Positions 25,675 through 33,860 of a stretch of 36,552 nucleotides of DNA are shown piece after piece (position 1 is the stretch's first letter; every line of letters starts with the position of its first letter). The DNA comes from Clostridium sp. GTDB taxonomy: Bacteria; Bacillota_A; Clostridia; Lachnospirales; Lachnospiraceae. Under the pieces are notes generated by a model. That model searched no databases. It saw only the letters and a list, made by a program, of their open reading frames with translations, and was not told the origin of the DNA. The stretch is taken from NCBI GenBank assembly GCA_023666975.1, contig JAMPAW010000020.1, forward strand, positions 1 to 36,552. The letters run 5' to 3'. A program made the position numbers and the translations under genes.

Positions 25675-26425
25675 AAAAGAAAAGCAGAGCAATGTGATAA
25701 AATTTAATCCGAAGCGGGGAAGGATTCTGGCACTGGTAATCGCAACAGCTGTACTAGCGGCTGTAGTGGTTCTGGCCACATGTTTTAAGATTGAGGAAAT
25801 TGAGGTGACCGGCAATAAGCACTACTCTGCCGAGCAGATACAGGATTATGTATTGTCGGAAGGGTATATCAACAATACTTTGCTGCTATCGCTGAAAAAC
25901 AGATTCTCGCCAATCGAGGATATACCTTTTATAGCGAGGATAGATGTAGAGGTGATTAGTGCACATAAGGTTGCTGTTAATGTCTATGAGAAGGCGATGG
26001 CCGGATGTGTAGAATACATGAATCAATATGTATATTTTGACCAGGACGGCTATGTGTTGGAAATATCGCTGACTAAGCTGGAAGACGCACCCTGTATCAC
26101 TGGTATGTCTTTTAAGAGTATGGAACTGGGAGAACAGCTGCCGATAGATGATGAAAAACGTTTCCGCATTATTCTGAACCTGACCCAGCAGATTCAAAAA
26201 TATCATCTACAGATTAACTCAATCCGTTTTACATCGGAAGGCGAAATTGTGATGAAGCATGGGGATATCCGGATTGAATTAGGTGACGGCAGTAATATTG
26301 AGGAACAGCTTACCGATTTGGGACAGATTTTGAATGAGCTCGAAGGAAAAAAGGGAACTTTGGACATGAAGGATTTCGATACGGCTTCAGGCAGGGCTTC
26401 TTTTAAGCTGAACACGGACCCTTAG
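25667..26425 (+). CDS. DivIB/FtsQ-like division protein
   Basis: This 252-residue single-span protein has a basic cytoplasmic N-terminus (about 1-20), a transmembrane helix (about 22-40) and an extracytoplasmic POTRA domain that begins IEEIEVTGNKHYS. The FtsQ/DivIB beta domain follows (about 110-230). It bridges FtsL/DivIC and the septal synthase. The ATG at 25667 overlaps the murA stop by 8 nt and has only a weak upstream GGAG; the longer frame would overlap murA by about 77 nt and is unlikely. No ftsA lies between it and ftsZ. Confidence 0.9.
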   Translation: MYKKEKQSNVIKFNPKRGRILALVIATAVLAAVVVLATCFKIEEIEVTGNKHYSAEQIQDYVLSEGYINNTLLLSLKNRFSPIEDIPFIARIDVEVISAHKVAVNVYEKAMAGCVEYMNQYVYFDQDGYVLEISLTKLEDAPCITGMSFKSMELGEQLPIDDEKRFRIILNLTQQIQKYHLQINSIRFTSEGEIVMKHGDIRIELGDGSNIEEQLTDLGQILNELEGKKGTLDMKDFDTASGRASFKLNTDP

Positions 26426-26479
26426 AAGAGCGAAAAGGGCTAAAAATCGAAAAAAATATGAATATTCGTAAATTAGAGG

Positions 26480-26508
26480 TTGATTATTTTATCAAAAAAC
26501 AGTATTAT
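26480..26508 (+). promoter_or_regulatory. Promoter of ftsZ
   Basis: TTGATT (26480-26485), a 17-bp spacer and TATTAT (26503-26508), leaving a leader of about 60 nt. TTGAT and ATCAA (26480-26484 and 26491-26495) form a small palindrome over the -35. This gives ftsZ its own expression separate from the upstream cluster. Confidence 0.7.
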
Positions 26509-26573
26509 ATATATGTATGTTTACATAAATTTATTCACGAAAAAAGAAAAAAATGTATAAGGAGGATGTAACC

Positions 26574-27938
26574 TTGCTTGAAATAAAGACTTTTGAAGAA
26601 AAAGGACCTGCTAAGATTTTGGTAATCGGAGTGGGGGGAGCTGGTAATAATGCAGTGAACAGGATGGTGGATGAGAACATCAACGGAGTGGACCTGGTGG
26701 CCATTAATACAGATAAACAGGTGTTGGCGACATCAAAGGCGCCGACCAAAATTCAGATTGGCGAGAAGCTGACAAAAGGTCTCGGTGCAGGGGCAAAGCC
26801 TGAAATCGGAGCCGGAGCGATCGAAGAGAACAGAGAAGAGATTACCGAGCTGGTGAAGGATGCGGACATGGTATTTGTGACCTGCGGTATGGGTGGCGGT
26901 ACCGGAACAGGTGCGGCACCGGTTGTCGCAGAGATTGCCAAAAGTCTTGGTATTTTGACCGTGGGTGTTGTGACAAAACCTTTTTCTTTTGAAGGCAAGC
27001 CTCGAATGAACAATGCTTTGGCGGGTATTGACCGCCTGAAGGATAATGTGGATACACTGATTGTCGTTCCGAATGATAAACTGTTGCAGATATGTGATAA
27101 GCGGACAACCATTCCGGACGCATTGAAGAAAGCCGATGAGGTATTACAGCAGGGTGTACAGGGTGTCACCGACCTGATTCAGAGTCCGGGAATTATTAAC
27201 CTTGACTTTGCGGATATTCAGTCAGTAATGCGGGATAAGGGTATTGCGCATATCGGTATTGGCCGGGCAAGCGGAGAGGACAAGTCCGTGGATGCAATCA
27301 AACAGGCCATGGAGTCACCGCTGCTTGAGACGACAGTTTCCGGTGCAACGGATATCATTATTAACTTTGCCGGTAATATCGGTATGATTGAGGCGTATGA
27401 TGCCGTTAATTATCTGACAGAGGCGGCAGGTGAAGATGTAAATATTATATTTGGTACGGTTGATAATGAAACCTTGGGCGACGAGGTGAGCATTACGATT
27501 ATTGCGACCGGTATTGAGCAGGCAGCGAAGAGAAATTCGTACGGAAGCTTTGCACAGAATACTGCGTCGGCCTTTGGCAGGCCGGTACAGGCAGTACCGA
27601 TGCAGCAGGCAGCGCCGGCACAGCCGGCAATGGGTAATCCGATACCACAGCCGGCACAGCAGATGCAGCAGCCTCACCAGCAGCCGGCAGCGGTTATGCA
27701 GGATACGGTACAGACCGGTTATGCGGCAGGACAGCCGACACCTACGTTCAGTGGACAGCCGATTGCAACTCCGCAGCCCAAAACTGCAGCTAAGCCGTCC
27801 TTTCTAAACGGGGCTCAGGGCAGTGCGGCGGCAGGACAGCCTCAGCAGACAGGGCCGGTAACCACGGCAAGACCACAGGCACCGCAGCAGGATAGTGACG
27901 GAAGTATTAAGATTCCGGAGTTTTTAAAGAGAAGATAA
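26574..27938 (+). CDS. ftsZ: Cell division GTPase FtsZ
   Basis: This 454-residue tubulin homologue has [13 protein letters not shown] near residue 17 and the GTP-binding GGGTGTG near residues 107-113. The T7-loop segment [11 protein letters not shown] is intact. After the conserved core (to about 320) comes a long Pro/Gln/Ala-rich linker of about 120 residues, then the conserved C-terminal peptide IPEFLKRR, which docks membrane tethers and regulators. The TTG at 26574 is chosen because AAGGAGG (26559-26565) precedes it and the protein then begins MLEIK as FtsZ does. An upstream in-frame ATG at 26553 lies before the ribosome site. It is followed by the nested terminator. Confidence 0.98.
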   Translation: MLEIKTFEEKGPAKILVIGVGGAGNNAVNRMVDENINGVDLVAINTDKQVLATSKAPTKIQIGEKLTKGLGAGAKPEIGAGAIEENREEITELVKDADMVFVTCGMGGGTGTGAAPVVAEIAKSLGILTVGVVTKPFSFEGKPRMNNALAGIDRLKDNVDTLIVVPNDKLLQICDKRTTIPDALKKADEVLQQGVQGVTDLIQSPGIINLDFADIQSVMRDKGIAHIGIGRASGEDKSVDAIKQAMESPLLETTVSGATDIIINFAGNIGMIEAYDAVNYLTEAAGEDVNIIFGTVDNETLGDEVSITIIATGIEQAAKRNSYGSFAQNTASAFGRPVQAVPMQQAAPAQPAMGNPIPQPAQQMQQPHQQPAAVMQDTVQTGYAAGQPTPTFSGQPIATPQPKTAAKPSFLNGAQGSAAAGQPQQTGPVTTARPQAPQQDSDGSIKIPEFLKRR

Positions 27939-27985
27939 TCATAAAGGGATGAATGGTTACTGCGTTTATCCAGAATAGACTCAAT

Positions 27986-27992
27986 TGTCGAA
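27986..27992 (+). promoter_or_regulatory. Spo0A-box-like site, distal
   Basis: TGTCGAA is an exact match to the consensus 0A box. It lies about -98 to -92 from the predicted spoIIGA start and forms the 5' arm of the outer terminator stem, so its pairing partner is the proximal box. Confidence 0.5.
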
Positions 27993-28056
27993 TAGGCAGT
28001 GAGAAGCCGACAGGTATATGCTTGTCGGCTTCTTTTCTATGTATTCGACTTTTTTT
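27987..28056 (+). terminator. Nested two-tier terminator after ftsZ
   Basis: The inner stem AGAAGCCGACA (28002-28012) pairs perfectly with TGTCGGCTTCT (28023-28033) and is followed by TTTTC-like bases. The outer stem GTCGAATA (27987-27994) pairs with TATTCGAC (28042-28049) and is followed by seven Ts (28050-28056). It separates ftsZ from spoIIGA. Confidence 0.85.
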
Positions 28057-28077
28057 GATGTTGGCATAGTCTATACT
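28044..28077 (+). promoter_or_regulatory. Candidate Spo0A-activated promoter of spoIIGA
   Basis: TATACT (28072-28077) is a good -10. Twenty-two bases upstream sits TTCGAC (28044-28049), which is part of TTCGACT, one mismatch from an inverted 0A box. The B. subtilis spoIIG promoter is known for a 22-bp spacer with 0A boxes overlapping the -35, so the arrangement matches. The -35 and box share bases with the terminator stem. Confidence 0.6.
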
Positions 28078-28103
28078 TTTGGTAAAGAAGCAGGAGGAAT
28101 GAA

Positions 28104-28967
28104 TTGCAGATTACAGTCTATCTCGATATCATTTTTGTGATTAATTTCATTGCGGATTTTTTTGTGCTATTTCTTACCGGAAAAATATTGAGACAAAAAA
28201 TTTTGTGGTGGAGATTGATTGCCGGGGCAGCGTTTGGTGCAGGAATCCTCCTTTTCTTTGTCCTGATGCCTGGCCTGTTAAACGGACCGGTCGGGATTTT
28301 GGGCTGTATCGGAGTCAGTATGGGAGCCGTTGCCATATCCTATGGGAGAAGGCAGGGAGGATTAATTCGGAAATGGTTCCTATCCACCACGATGATGATT
28401 CTGATTGGCAGCCTGATGAATTATTTGCGATACCTTTTAGGAGCAACGGTATTGCAGCTGGCAAAATGGTTACTGCTGTTTATGTTCAGCAGTATCATTA
28501 TTTTTGTCCTGTTGCACTGTCTGTACCGAACTGCTTCGCAGACACAGAATATCTATTTGATTCTGGTAAAACACGGAGAGCGGATGGCAGTGGACCAGGT
28601 ATATATGGATACCGGTAATTTTCTCTGGGATCCCCTGTTTGAAAAGCCGGTTATCCTGCTTAGTGAACGATTTATAGAGAGTCTTCTGACACAGGAAGAA
28701 ATGGAGATAATTCAACGATATAGGGAAAGTGGAAAGCTTGACTATGCAGCCTTGCCTTTGGGGGCGCTGCAGCAAAAAGACTGTTTTCACGAAATTACAT
28801 ATGAGAGCGTGGGAGAATCATCCGGAAAACTGCTTTGTCTGCTTTTGGAGGAAATTGACATTCAGGGCGGAGGAAACACTCTGAAAAGACAGCCGGTGGC
28901 CATTGCACCGGCGAGGCTGTTTGAAGGAAAAATCTACCAGGGATTGCTGCATCGGGAATGCATCTAA
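28104..28967 (+). CDS. spoIIGA: Sporulation sigma-E processing peptidase
   Basis: This 287-residue protein has five hydrophobic helices (to about residue 140) and a C-terminal cytosolic domain with the aspartic protease motif D169-T-G-N, then LWDPLFEKPV. SpoIIGA cleaves the pro-sequence of sigma-E in the mother cell after septation, triggered from the forespore by SpoIIR. The catalytic Asp is intact. The TTG at 28104 follows AGGAGG (28092-28097) with 6-nt spacing; an ATG at 28099 is out of frame. It lies 19 nt ahead of sigE, its substrate. Length is slightly below the B. subtilis protein. Confidence 0.95.
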   Translation: MQITVYLDIIFVINFIADFFVLFLTGKILRQKILWWRLIAGAAFGAGILLFFVLMPGLLNGPVGILGCIGVSMGAVAISYGRRQGGLIRKWFLSTTMMILIGSLMNYLRYLLGATVLQLAKWLLLFMFSSIIIFVLLHCLYRTASQTQNIYLILVKHGERMAVDQVYMDTGNFLWDPLFEKPVILLSERFIESLLTQEEMEIIQRYRESGKLDYAALPLGALQQKDCFHEITYESVGESSGKLLCLLLEEIDIQGGGNTLKRQPVAIAPARLFEGKIYQGLLHRECI

Positions 28968-28986
28968 GTAATTGGAGGATTAAACA

Positions 28987-29724
28987 GTGAATATAGTGAG
29001 TAATGATAAATTTAGGCTTACCATGATGAAGAGTATGGCGAGTATGTTTTTTGCGCCAAAAAAGGAGATACACTATATCGGAGGGGCGGACATTCTCCCC
29101 TCTCCGCTGGAACCGGAGGAAGAGCGTGAACTGTTAGAAAAATTGGGAGAATATGATGACACAGAGGTGAGAAGTATTCTCATCGAAAGAAATCTCAGGC
29201 TGGTAGTTTATATTGCCAAAAAATTTGACAATACCGGAGTTGGAGTGGAGGATTTGATTTCTATCGGAACGATTGGGCTGATTAAGGCAATTAACACGTT
29301 CAAGCTGGATAAAAAGATAAAGCTGGCTACCTATGCTTCGCGCTGCATTGAAAATGAGATATTAATGTATCTTAGAAGAAGTGCTAAGACTAAGCTGGAG
29401 GTGTCCATCGACGAACCGCTAAATGTGGATTGGGACGGAAATGAACTTTTATTGTCCGATATTTTAGGGACGGAAGAGGATATTATCTATCGCGATCTGG
29501 AAGAGGAGGTTGACCGGGAGCTTTTAAAAAAGGCCATGACAATTTTAAGCGACAGGGAAAAGACGATTGTTGATTTAAGATTTGGCCTTAACAATGAAAA
29601 GGGAGAGGAGATGACACAGAAGGAAGTGGCAGACCTGCTTGGTATTTCCCAGTCGTACATATCCAGGTTAGAGAAAAAGATTATGAAGAGGTTAAAAAAA
29701 GAGATGTTGAGAATTGGTTCTTAA
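28987..29724 (+). CDS. sigE: Sporulation sigma factor SigE (pro-form)
   Basis: This 245-residue sigma-70-family protein begins with a basic, amphipathic pro-sequence (about 1-28) that holds it inactive at the membrane. The likely cleavage region is EIHYIGG near residues 27-33, which matches the EVYYIGG region of B. subtilis pro-sigma-E as I recall. Region 2 reads [13 protein letters not shown] and [14 protein letters not shown], and region 4 contains [21 protein letters not shown]. It directs early mother-cell gene expression. The start is GTG at 28987 after GGAGG with about 9-nt spacing. It is directly downstream of spoIIGA. Confidence 0.97.
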   Translation: MNIVSNDKFRLTMMKSMASMFFAPKKEIHYIGGADILPSPLEPEEERELLEKLGEYDDTEVRSILIERNLRLVVYIAKKFDNTGVGVEDLISIGTIGLIKAINTFKLDKKIKLATYASRCIENEILMYLRRSAKTKLEVSIDEPLNVDWDGNELLLSDILGTEEDIIYRDLEEEVDRELLKKAMTILSDREKTIVDLRFGLNNEKGEEMTQKEVADLLGISQSYISRLEKKIMKRLKKEMLRIGS

Positions 29725-29750
29725 CGGCAAAAATGTGGAAGATTTTGCCG
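29725..29750 (+). other. Hairpin between sigE and sigG
   Basis: CGGCAAAA (29725-29732) and TTTTGCCG (29743-29750) form a perfect 8-bp stem with a 10-nt loop, starting right after the sigE stop. No T run follows, so it is not a classical terminator; it may protect the sigE 3' end or modulate read-through. Confidence 0.5.
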
Positions 29751-29827
29751 GACGTTCAATTGTATAAAACGGAAGTCATTGGTGAATCCTTAAAGCTATA
29801 AGAAACAGTTTTAAGGAGGACGGTGAA

Positions 29828-30607
29828 ATGGCACGGAATAAGGTCGTAATCTGTGGAGTTAACACAGCCAAACTACCATTGCTGACAAACGAAGAAAAAA
29901 ACGAGTTATTTATCAGGGTGGAACAGGGGGATACAGCTGCCAGAGAGAAATTGATTGAGGGAAATCTCAGGCTTGTGTTAAGTGTCATTCAACGTTTTTC
30001 CAATGCGTCGGAAAATGCAGATGACTTGTTTCAGGTTGGTTGTATAGGGTTGATGAAAGCGATAGATAATTTTAACCGAAGCTTAAATGTTAAGTTTTCC
30101 ACATATGCCGTGCCGATGATCATCGGCGAATGCCGCCGGTATCTTCGGGATTACAATTCTATCCGGGTATCCCGTTCTCTCAGGGATATTGCCTATAAAG
30201 CAATATATGCCAAGGAGCGCATTTTGCGGGAAGAGGACAGGGAGCCGACCATTGATGAGGTGGCGAGAGAGATTGAGATGGAAAAGGAAACGGTGGTGAT
30301 GGCATTAGATGCTATTGCAACGCCGGTTTCCCTCTATGACCCTGTGTACCAGGAGGGTGGAGACACACTTTATATCATGGATCAAGTCAGCGATAAGAAG
30401 AATAAGGAAGAGAATTGGGTGGAGAGCATTTCCCTGAAAGAAGCGATGCACCGTTTGTCCGAGCGTGAATATAATATCATTCGACTGCGCTTTTTTGAGG
30501 GGAAAACGCAGACGGAGGTGGCAGATGAGATTGCTATTTCTCAAGCGCAGGTGTCCCGTCTGGAAAAATCGGCTTTAAAGAGCATGAAAAATTATTTGGA
30601 TATTTAA
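29828..30607 (+). CDS. sigG: Sporulation sigma factor SigG
   Basis: This 259-residue sigma-70-family protein has the SigG N-terminus (MARNKVVICGVNTAKLP) used for contacts with its regulators. Region 2 is GNLRLVLSVIQRF and ADDLFQVGCIGLMKA, region 3 is about 140-165, and region 4 ends QAQVSRLEKSALKSMK. It directs late forespore transcription after engulfment, under control of SpoIIAB/CsfB-like factors not seen here. AAGGAGG precedes the ATG with about 9-nt spacing. It lies 103 nt after sigE. The spoIIGA-sigE-sigG order is the conserved one. Confidence 0.97.
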   Translation: MARNKVVICGVNTAKLPLLTNEEKNELFIRVEQGDTAAREKLIEGNLRLVLSVIQRFSNASENADDLFQVGCIGLMKAIDNFNRSLNVKFSTYAVPMIIGECRRYLRDYNSIRVSRSLRDIAYKAIYAKERILREEDREPTIDEVAREIEMEKETVVMALDAIATPVSLYDPVYQEGGDTLYIMDQVSDKKNKEENWVESISLKEAMHRLSEREYNIIRLRFFEGKTQTEVADEIAISQAQVSRLEKSALKSMKNYLDI

Positions 30608-30618
30608 TGTTAAATTGA

Positions 30619-30647
30619 TTGTCAATCCTTGGAAAATATGCTATAAT
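30619..30647 (+). promoter_or_regulatory. Promoter of the P-loop kinase-like gene
   Basis: TTGTCA (30619-30624), a 17-bp spacer and a perfect TATAAT (30642-30647), with a leader of roughly 55 nt. Confidence 0.8.
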
Positions 30648-30709
30648 TCTGCTTGATTATTGATTGTGAAAATTTTAAGATATTGTGGCATAAAGGAGGC
30701 ATATAGATA

Positions 30710-31279
30710 ATGAAACATTTAATACTGGTTACGTCGCCACCTGCGTGTGGAAAGACGTTTATTTCCAAGCAGCTTGCAAAGGCATTGACCAATTGTGTCT
30801 ATTTGGACAAAGATACATTGATTGTGCTGTCGAAACAGATTTTTAAGGTGGCAGGCGAAGAGTATAACCGTTCTTCGGATTTTTTCCAGAGAGAGATTCG
30901 TGATTATGAATATTATTGTGTGCTCGATTTGGCAATGGAGGCATTGGATTACAATGATACCGTGTTGATTAATGCACCGTTTACTGAGGAGATAAGAGAT
31001 GATGAATACCTTGACTCTCTCAGGGAAAAGCTGGCAAAACACGGTGCGGAACTGGTGGTCATCTGGGTGAATACCAGAGTTGAGGTGTGCAGGGAACGCA
31101 TGGTTAAGCGCAATTCCGACAGGGATACGTGGAAGTTGGAGCATTGGGACGAGTATATCGCAAACTGCAATTTTAATCAGCCGGATAATATCAAGGAGCT
31201 TATTGTATTTGAAAATTCATCCGAGGAAGAATTTAACGAATCGATTAAAAAGGTTGTAAAACAGTTAAGAGGCGAGTAA
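30710..31279 (+). CDS. Small P-loop kinase-like ATPase (AAA_33 type)
   Basis: This 189-residue protein begins with a beta strand and a P-loop SPPACGKTFISKQLA (about residues 9-23), a Walker A of the form GxxxxGK[ST] variant (PACGKT). The next conserved patch is YLDKDTL near residue 32, typical of small-molecule kinases in the AAA_33/zeta-toxin-like superfamily. The lid-like segment is CRERMVKRNSDRDTWK near residues 126-141. It probably phosphorylates a small molecule or nucleotide, but the substrate cannot be predicted. AAAGGAGG precedes the ATG. It has its own promoter and is followed by a terminator. Confidence 0.85.
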   Translation: MKHLILVTSPPACGKTFISKQLAKALTNCVYLDKDTLIVLSKQIFKVAGEEYNRSSDFFQREIRDYEYYCVLDLAMEALDYNDTVLINAPFTEEIRDDEYLDSLREKLAKHGAELVVIWVNTRVEVCRERMVKRNSDRDTWKLEHWDEYIANCNFNQPDNIKELIVFENSSEEEFNESIKKVVKQLRGE

Positions 31280-31502
31280 GAACAATTACCCCGAAACTCT
31301 TGCTGCGGAGATGACTTCTGAGGGTGGCTGCGAAGTGGCATACAAGCCTTTGGATGCTGCCCGCAGAAATAAGCGACGCTTACAAAAGGCGTCGTTTTCT
31401 GTCTGTTGACAGCAGAAGCACTCATCGCACGAATGGGCGGGGAAAGCGGCATAATTGATGGATAAACCGTTATATAACATTTTGAATGATGAGGAGTAAA
31501 GG
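31280..31502 (+). other. Intergenic region before glgB-like gene
   Basis: No gene is seen. A 6-bp long-range pairing (CTGCGG at 31303-31308 with CCGCAG at 31361-31366) suggests a folded RNA 3' end ahead of the terminator. TTGACA at 31406-31411 is a perfect -35 but lacks a good -10 at 16-18 bp, so the glgB-like promoter is not clear. Confidence 0.4.
31371..31400 (+). terminator. Terminator after the P-loop kinase-like gene
   Basis: AAGCGACGC (31371-31379) pairs with GCGTCGTTT (31389-31397), including one G-T wobble, around a loop of about nine bases, and is followed by further T/C. Confidence 0.7.
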
Positions 31503-33851
31503 ATGGCGAACAAAAGAACAGTATTTGCAATTAACTGGACAGAGGTGGAAATGTTGACAGCAGGCCGTCATGACAATCCACACCATATACTGGGAATGCA
31601 TGAGACGACAGACGGGGTCTATATTAACGCATATTTTCCCGGTGCTGAATCCGTAACGGCAGTCTGCAAGAATACAGCGAATACATATGAACTGATCAGT
31701 GAAAGAGTACAGGGATTTTTTTCCGTGAAAATTCCCGATGTCAATCCGTTTGTCTATTACTATAAGGTAAAGTATTCCGATGGTACAAAGAAGAAAATAT
31801 TGGACCCGTATGTATTTGAACCTGTGATTGACCCGATTGACATCAGCAAATTTAATGAGGGCGTCCATTATGAAATCTATGAAAAACTTGGGGCACATCC
31901 GTGTATGCTGGATGGCGTAAAGGGTGTACTGTTTGCCGTGTGGGCACCCCATGCTGTCAGAGTGTCGGTTGTCGGTGATTTTAACCATTGGAATGGCAGG
32001 GCACATACAATGCGAAGGATTGAATATTCCGGCATTTTTGAGCTGTTCATTCCGGAGCTGGAAAACGGCGAGATATACAAATACGAAATTCTTACCCAAT
32101 CAGGCGACGCTTTTATGAAGCCGGACCCGTATGCCAATGCCACGGAGCTTAGACCGGCCAATGCATCGAAGATTGTGGATTTGTCTTATGTGTGGAAGGA
32201 TGCTTCCTACTATGAGAAGAAGGCACTGTTGAAAAAAGAAGTGCCGATGAATATATACGAGGTTCATCTCGGTTCATTTAAGAGACCGAAAGATGGCAGG
32301 GAGTTTTACAATTATCGGGAAATTGCAAAAGAGCTGGCAGATTATGTGGCAGATATGGGCTATACCCATGTGGAGTTAATGCCTGTGATGGAGCATGAAC
32401 AGGACAGTACGTTCGGTTATCAGACTACTGCATTTTATGCACCTACTTCCCGTTATGGGGAACCTGTGGATTTTATGTATTTTGTGGATTATATGCACAA
32501 GAAGGGGATTGGCGTAATCTGTGACTGGGTTTCCAGTCAGTTTCCGATGAGCGGCAATGGCATGGCAAGATTTGACGGGCAGCCGTTGTATGAACCGGAA
32601 GACCCCAAAAGAAGCGAGAACCCCAGATGGGGGACCTATACATTTGACTACGGGCGCAATGAGGTGCGGAACTATCTTGTTTCCAACGCACTTTACTGGA
32701 TATCGAAATATCATCTGGACGGCATTCGCATTGACAGTGCCGCTTCCATGCTGTATCTGGATTATGGCAGGTCGTATGGCAACTGGATTCCCAACCGCTA
32801 TGGCGGCAATGAGAATCTGGATGCGATTGCTTTTTTTAAACAGTTGAATACTGTGATAAATGAACGTTTTCCGCATTGTATGGTCATTGTCGAGGAAGAA
32901 TCCGGCTGGCCGATGATGACGGACGACATCGAACAGGGCGGAATGGGCTTTGACTACCGTTGGAATATGACATGGATGAAGGATTTGCTCTCTTATATGG
33001 CGCTGGACCCGCTATATCGAAAATATGAGCATAAGAAGCTGACGAACAGTTTATCCAATGCCTATGATGAGAATTTTATACTGGAATTTTCCCATAATGA
33101 AGTGGTGGGCGGTAAAGGAACCATTGCGGACCAAATGCCCGGAGGCTATGAAGAAAAATTTTCAAATCTGCGGCTGCTGTATGGCTATATGATGACGCAT
33201 CCCGGCAAAAAACTGCTGTTTATGGGACAGGAATTTGCGCAGTTTAGGGAGTTTTCGGAGGCCGGGGAAATCGATTGGAATCTACTGGACTTTGATGCGC
33301 ATACCATTTTGCGGGATTACGTGAAGGCATTGAATCATTTATACAAGAAAGAGCCTGCGCTTTATGAGCTTGACAACAATGTGGAGGGCTTTGAATGGAT
33401 TAATGCCAATGCAGCCAACGAAAGTATTGTATCCTTTTTGCGGAAAACCTCCAGAAAAGAGGATACTCTGTTAATCGTATGCAACTTTACGCCGGCAGTT
33501 TATGACCGATATCGTGTTGGCGTGCCCTATGCGGGCAGCTATAAAGAAATATTCTGCAGCGATAATGCGATGTTTGGCGGAAACGGCACGAAAAACCGTC
33601 TGGTATGCACGAGCAGGCGAAGTGCCTGTGATGACCGCAGCAATTCCATTACGATCGGACTGGCACCGTTATCGATGAGTATTTTTAAGCTGGTGAAGCA
33701 AGATACGGCGAAGCGGAAGGCTGCCGGAAAGAGTGCGGCGGTAAAGAGTACGGCGAACAAAAAAACTGCCGGGAAGAGTACAACAGGGAAAAGTGCGGCA
33801 GTCAGGAAAGCGCCGGCGAAGAAAACAACCCAAAAAGAGAGCAAAGAATAA
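31503..33851 (+). CDS. glgB: GlgB-like protein with altered catalytic site and basic tail
   Basis: This 782-residue protein has full branching-enzyme architecture: an N-terminal glucan-binding region, a CBM48 domain (about 130-230), a GH13 barrel (about 250-600) and a C-terminal beta domain. The nucleophile Asp411 and acid Glu465 are kept. The third catalytic Asp (E. coli SHDEVVHGK) is Asn532 here, in SHNEVVGGK, and the region I His (DWVPxHFP) is Gln346. This predicts little or no standard branching activity. After the fold ends (about 730), about 50 residues are Lys/Ala/Thr/Ser-rich, with AGKSAAVK-type repeats like an H1-type histone tail. GAGGAG precedes the ATG. It could be a divergent active enzyme, a pseudo-enzyme scaffold, or a polymer- or DNA-binding protein. 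Confidence 0.9.
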   Translation: MANKRTVFAINWTEVEMLTAGRHDNPHHILGMHETTDGVYINAYFPGAESVTAVCKNTANTYELISERVQGFFSVKIPDVNPFVYYYKVKYSDGTKKKILDPYVFEPVIDPIDISKFNEGVHYEIYEKLGAHPCMLDGVKGVLFAVWAPHAVRVSVVGDFNHWNGRAHTMRRIEYSGIFELFIPELENGEIYKYEILTQSGDAFMKPDPYANATELRPANASKIVDLSYVWKDASYYEKKALLKKEVPMNIYEVHLGSFKRPKDGREFYNYREIAKELADYVADMGYTHVELMPVMEHEQDSTFGYQTTAFYAPTSRYGEPVDFMYFVDYMHKKGIGVICDWVSSQFPMSGNGMARFDGQPLYEPEDPKRSENPRWGTYTFDYGRNEVRNYLVSNALYWISKYHLDGIRIDSAASMLYLDYGRSYGNWIPNRYGGNENLDAIAFFKQLNTVINERFPHCMVIVEEESGWPMMTDDIEQGGMGFDYRWNMTWMKDLLSYMALDPLYRKYEHKKLTNSLSNAYDENFILEFSHNEVVGGKGTIADQMPGGYEEKFSNLRLLYGYMMTHPGKKLLFMGQEFAQFREFSEAGEIDWNLLDFDAHTILRDYVKALNHLYKKEPALYELDNNVEGFEWINANAANESIVSFLRKTSRKEDTLLIVCNFTPAVYDRYRVGVPYAGSYKEIFCSDNAMFGGNGTKNRLVCTSRRSACDDRSNSITIGLAPLSMSIFKLVKQDTAKRKAAGKSAAVKSTANKKTAGKSTTGKSAAVRKAPAKKTTQKESKE

Positions 33852-33860
33852 GTAAAGGGA

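Noticed and set aside
26553..26573. ATG 26553 as the ftsZ start
   Set aside because: The AAGGAGG lies downstream of this ATG, and the family begins MLEIK-like at TTG 26574.
31280..31400. Known riboswitch or 6S RNA before the glgB-like gene
   Set aside because: I compared it by eye with TPP, SAM, glycine, c-di-GMP, ZTP, guanidine and 6S patterns and found none of the conserved cores. It also lies ahead of a terminator but far from the gene's start.
31477..32099. Long minus-strand frame overlapping the start of the glgB-like gene
   Set aside because: It is antisense to well-supported coding sequence, has no family match and no ribosome site.
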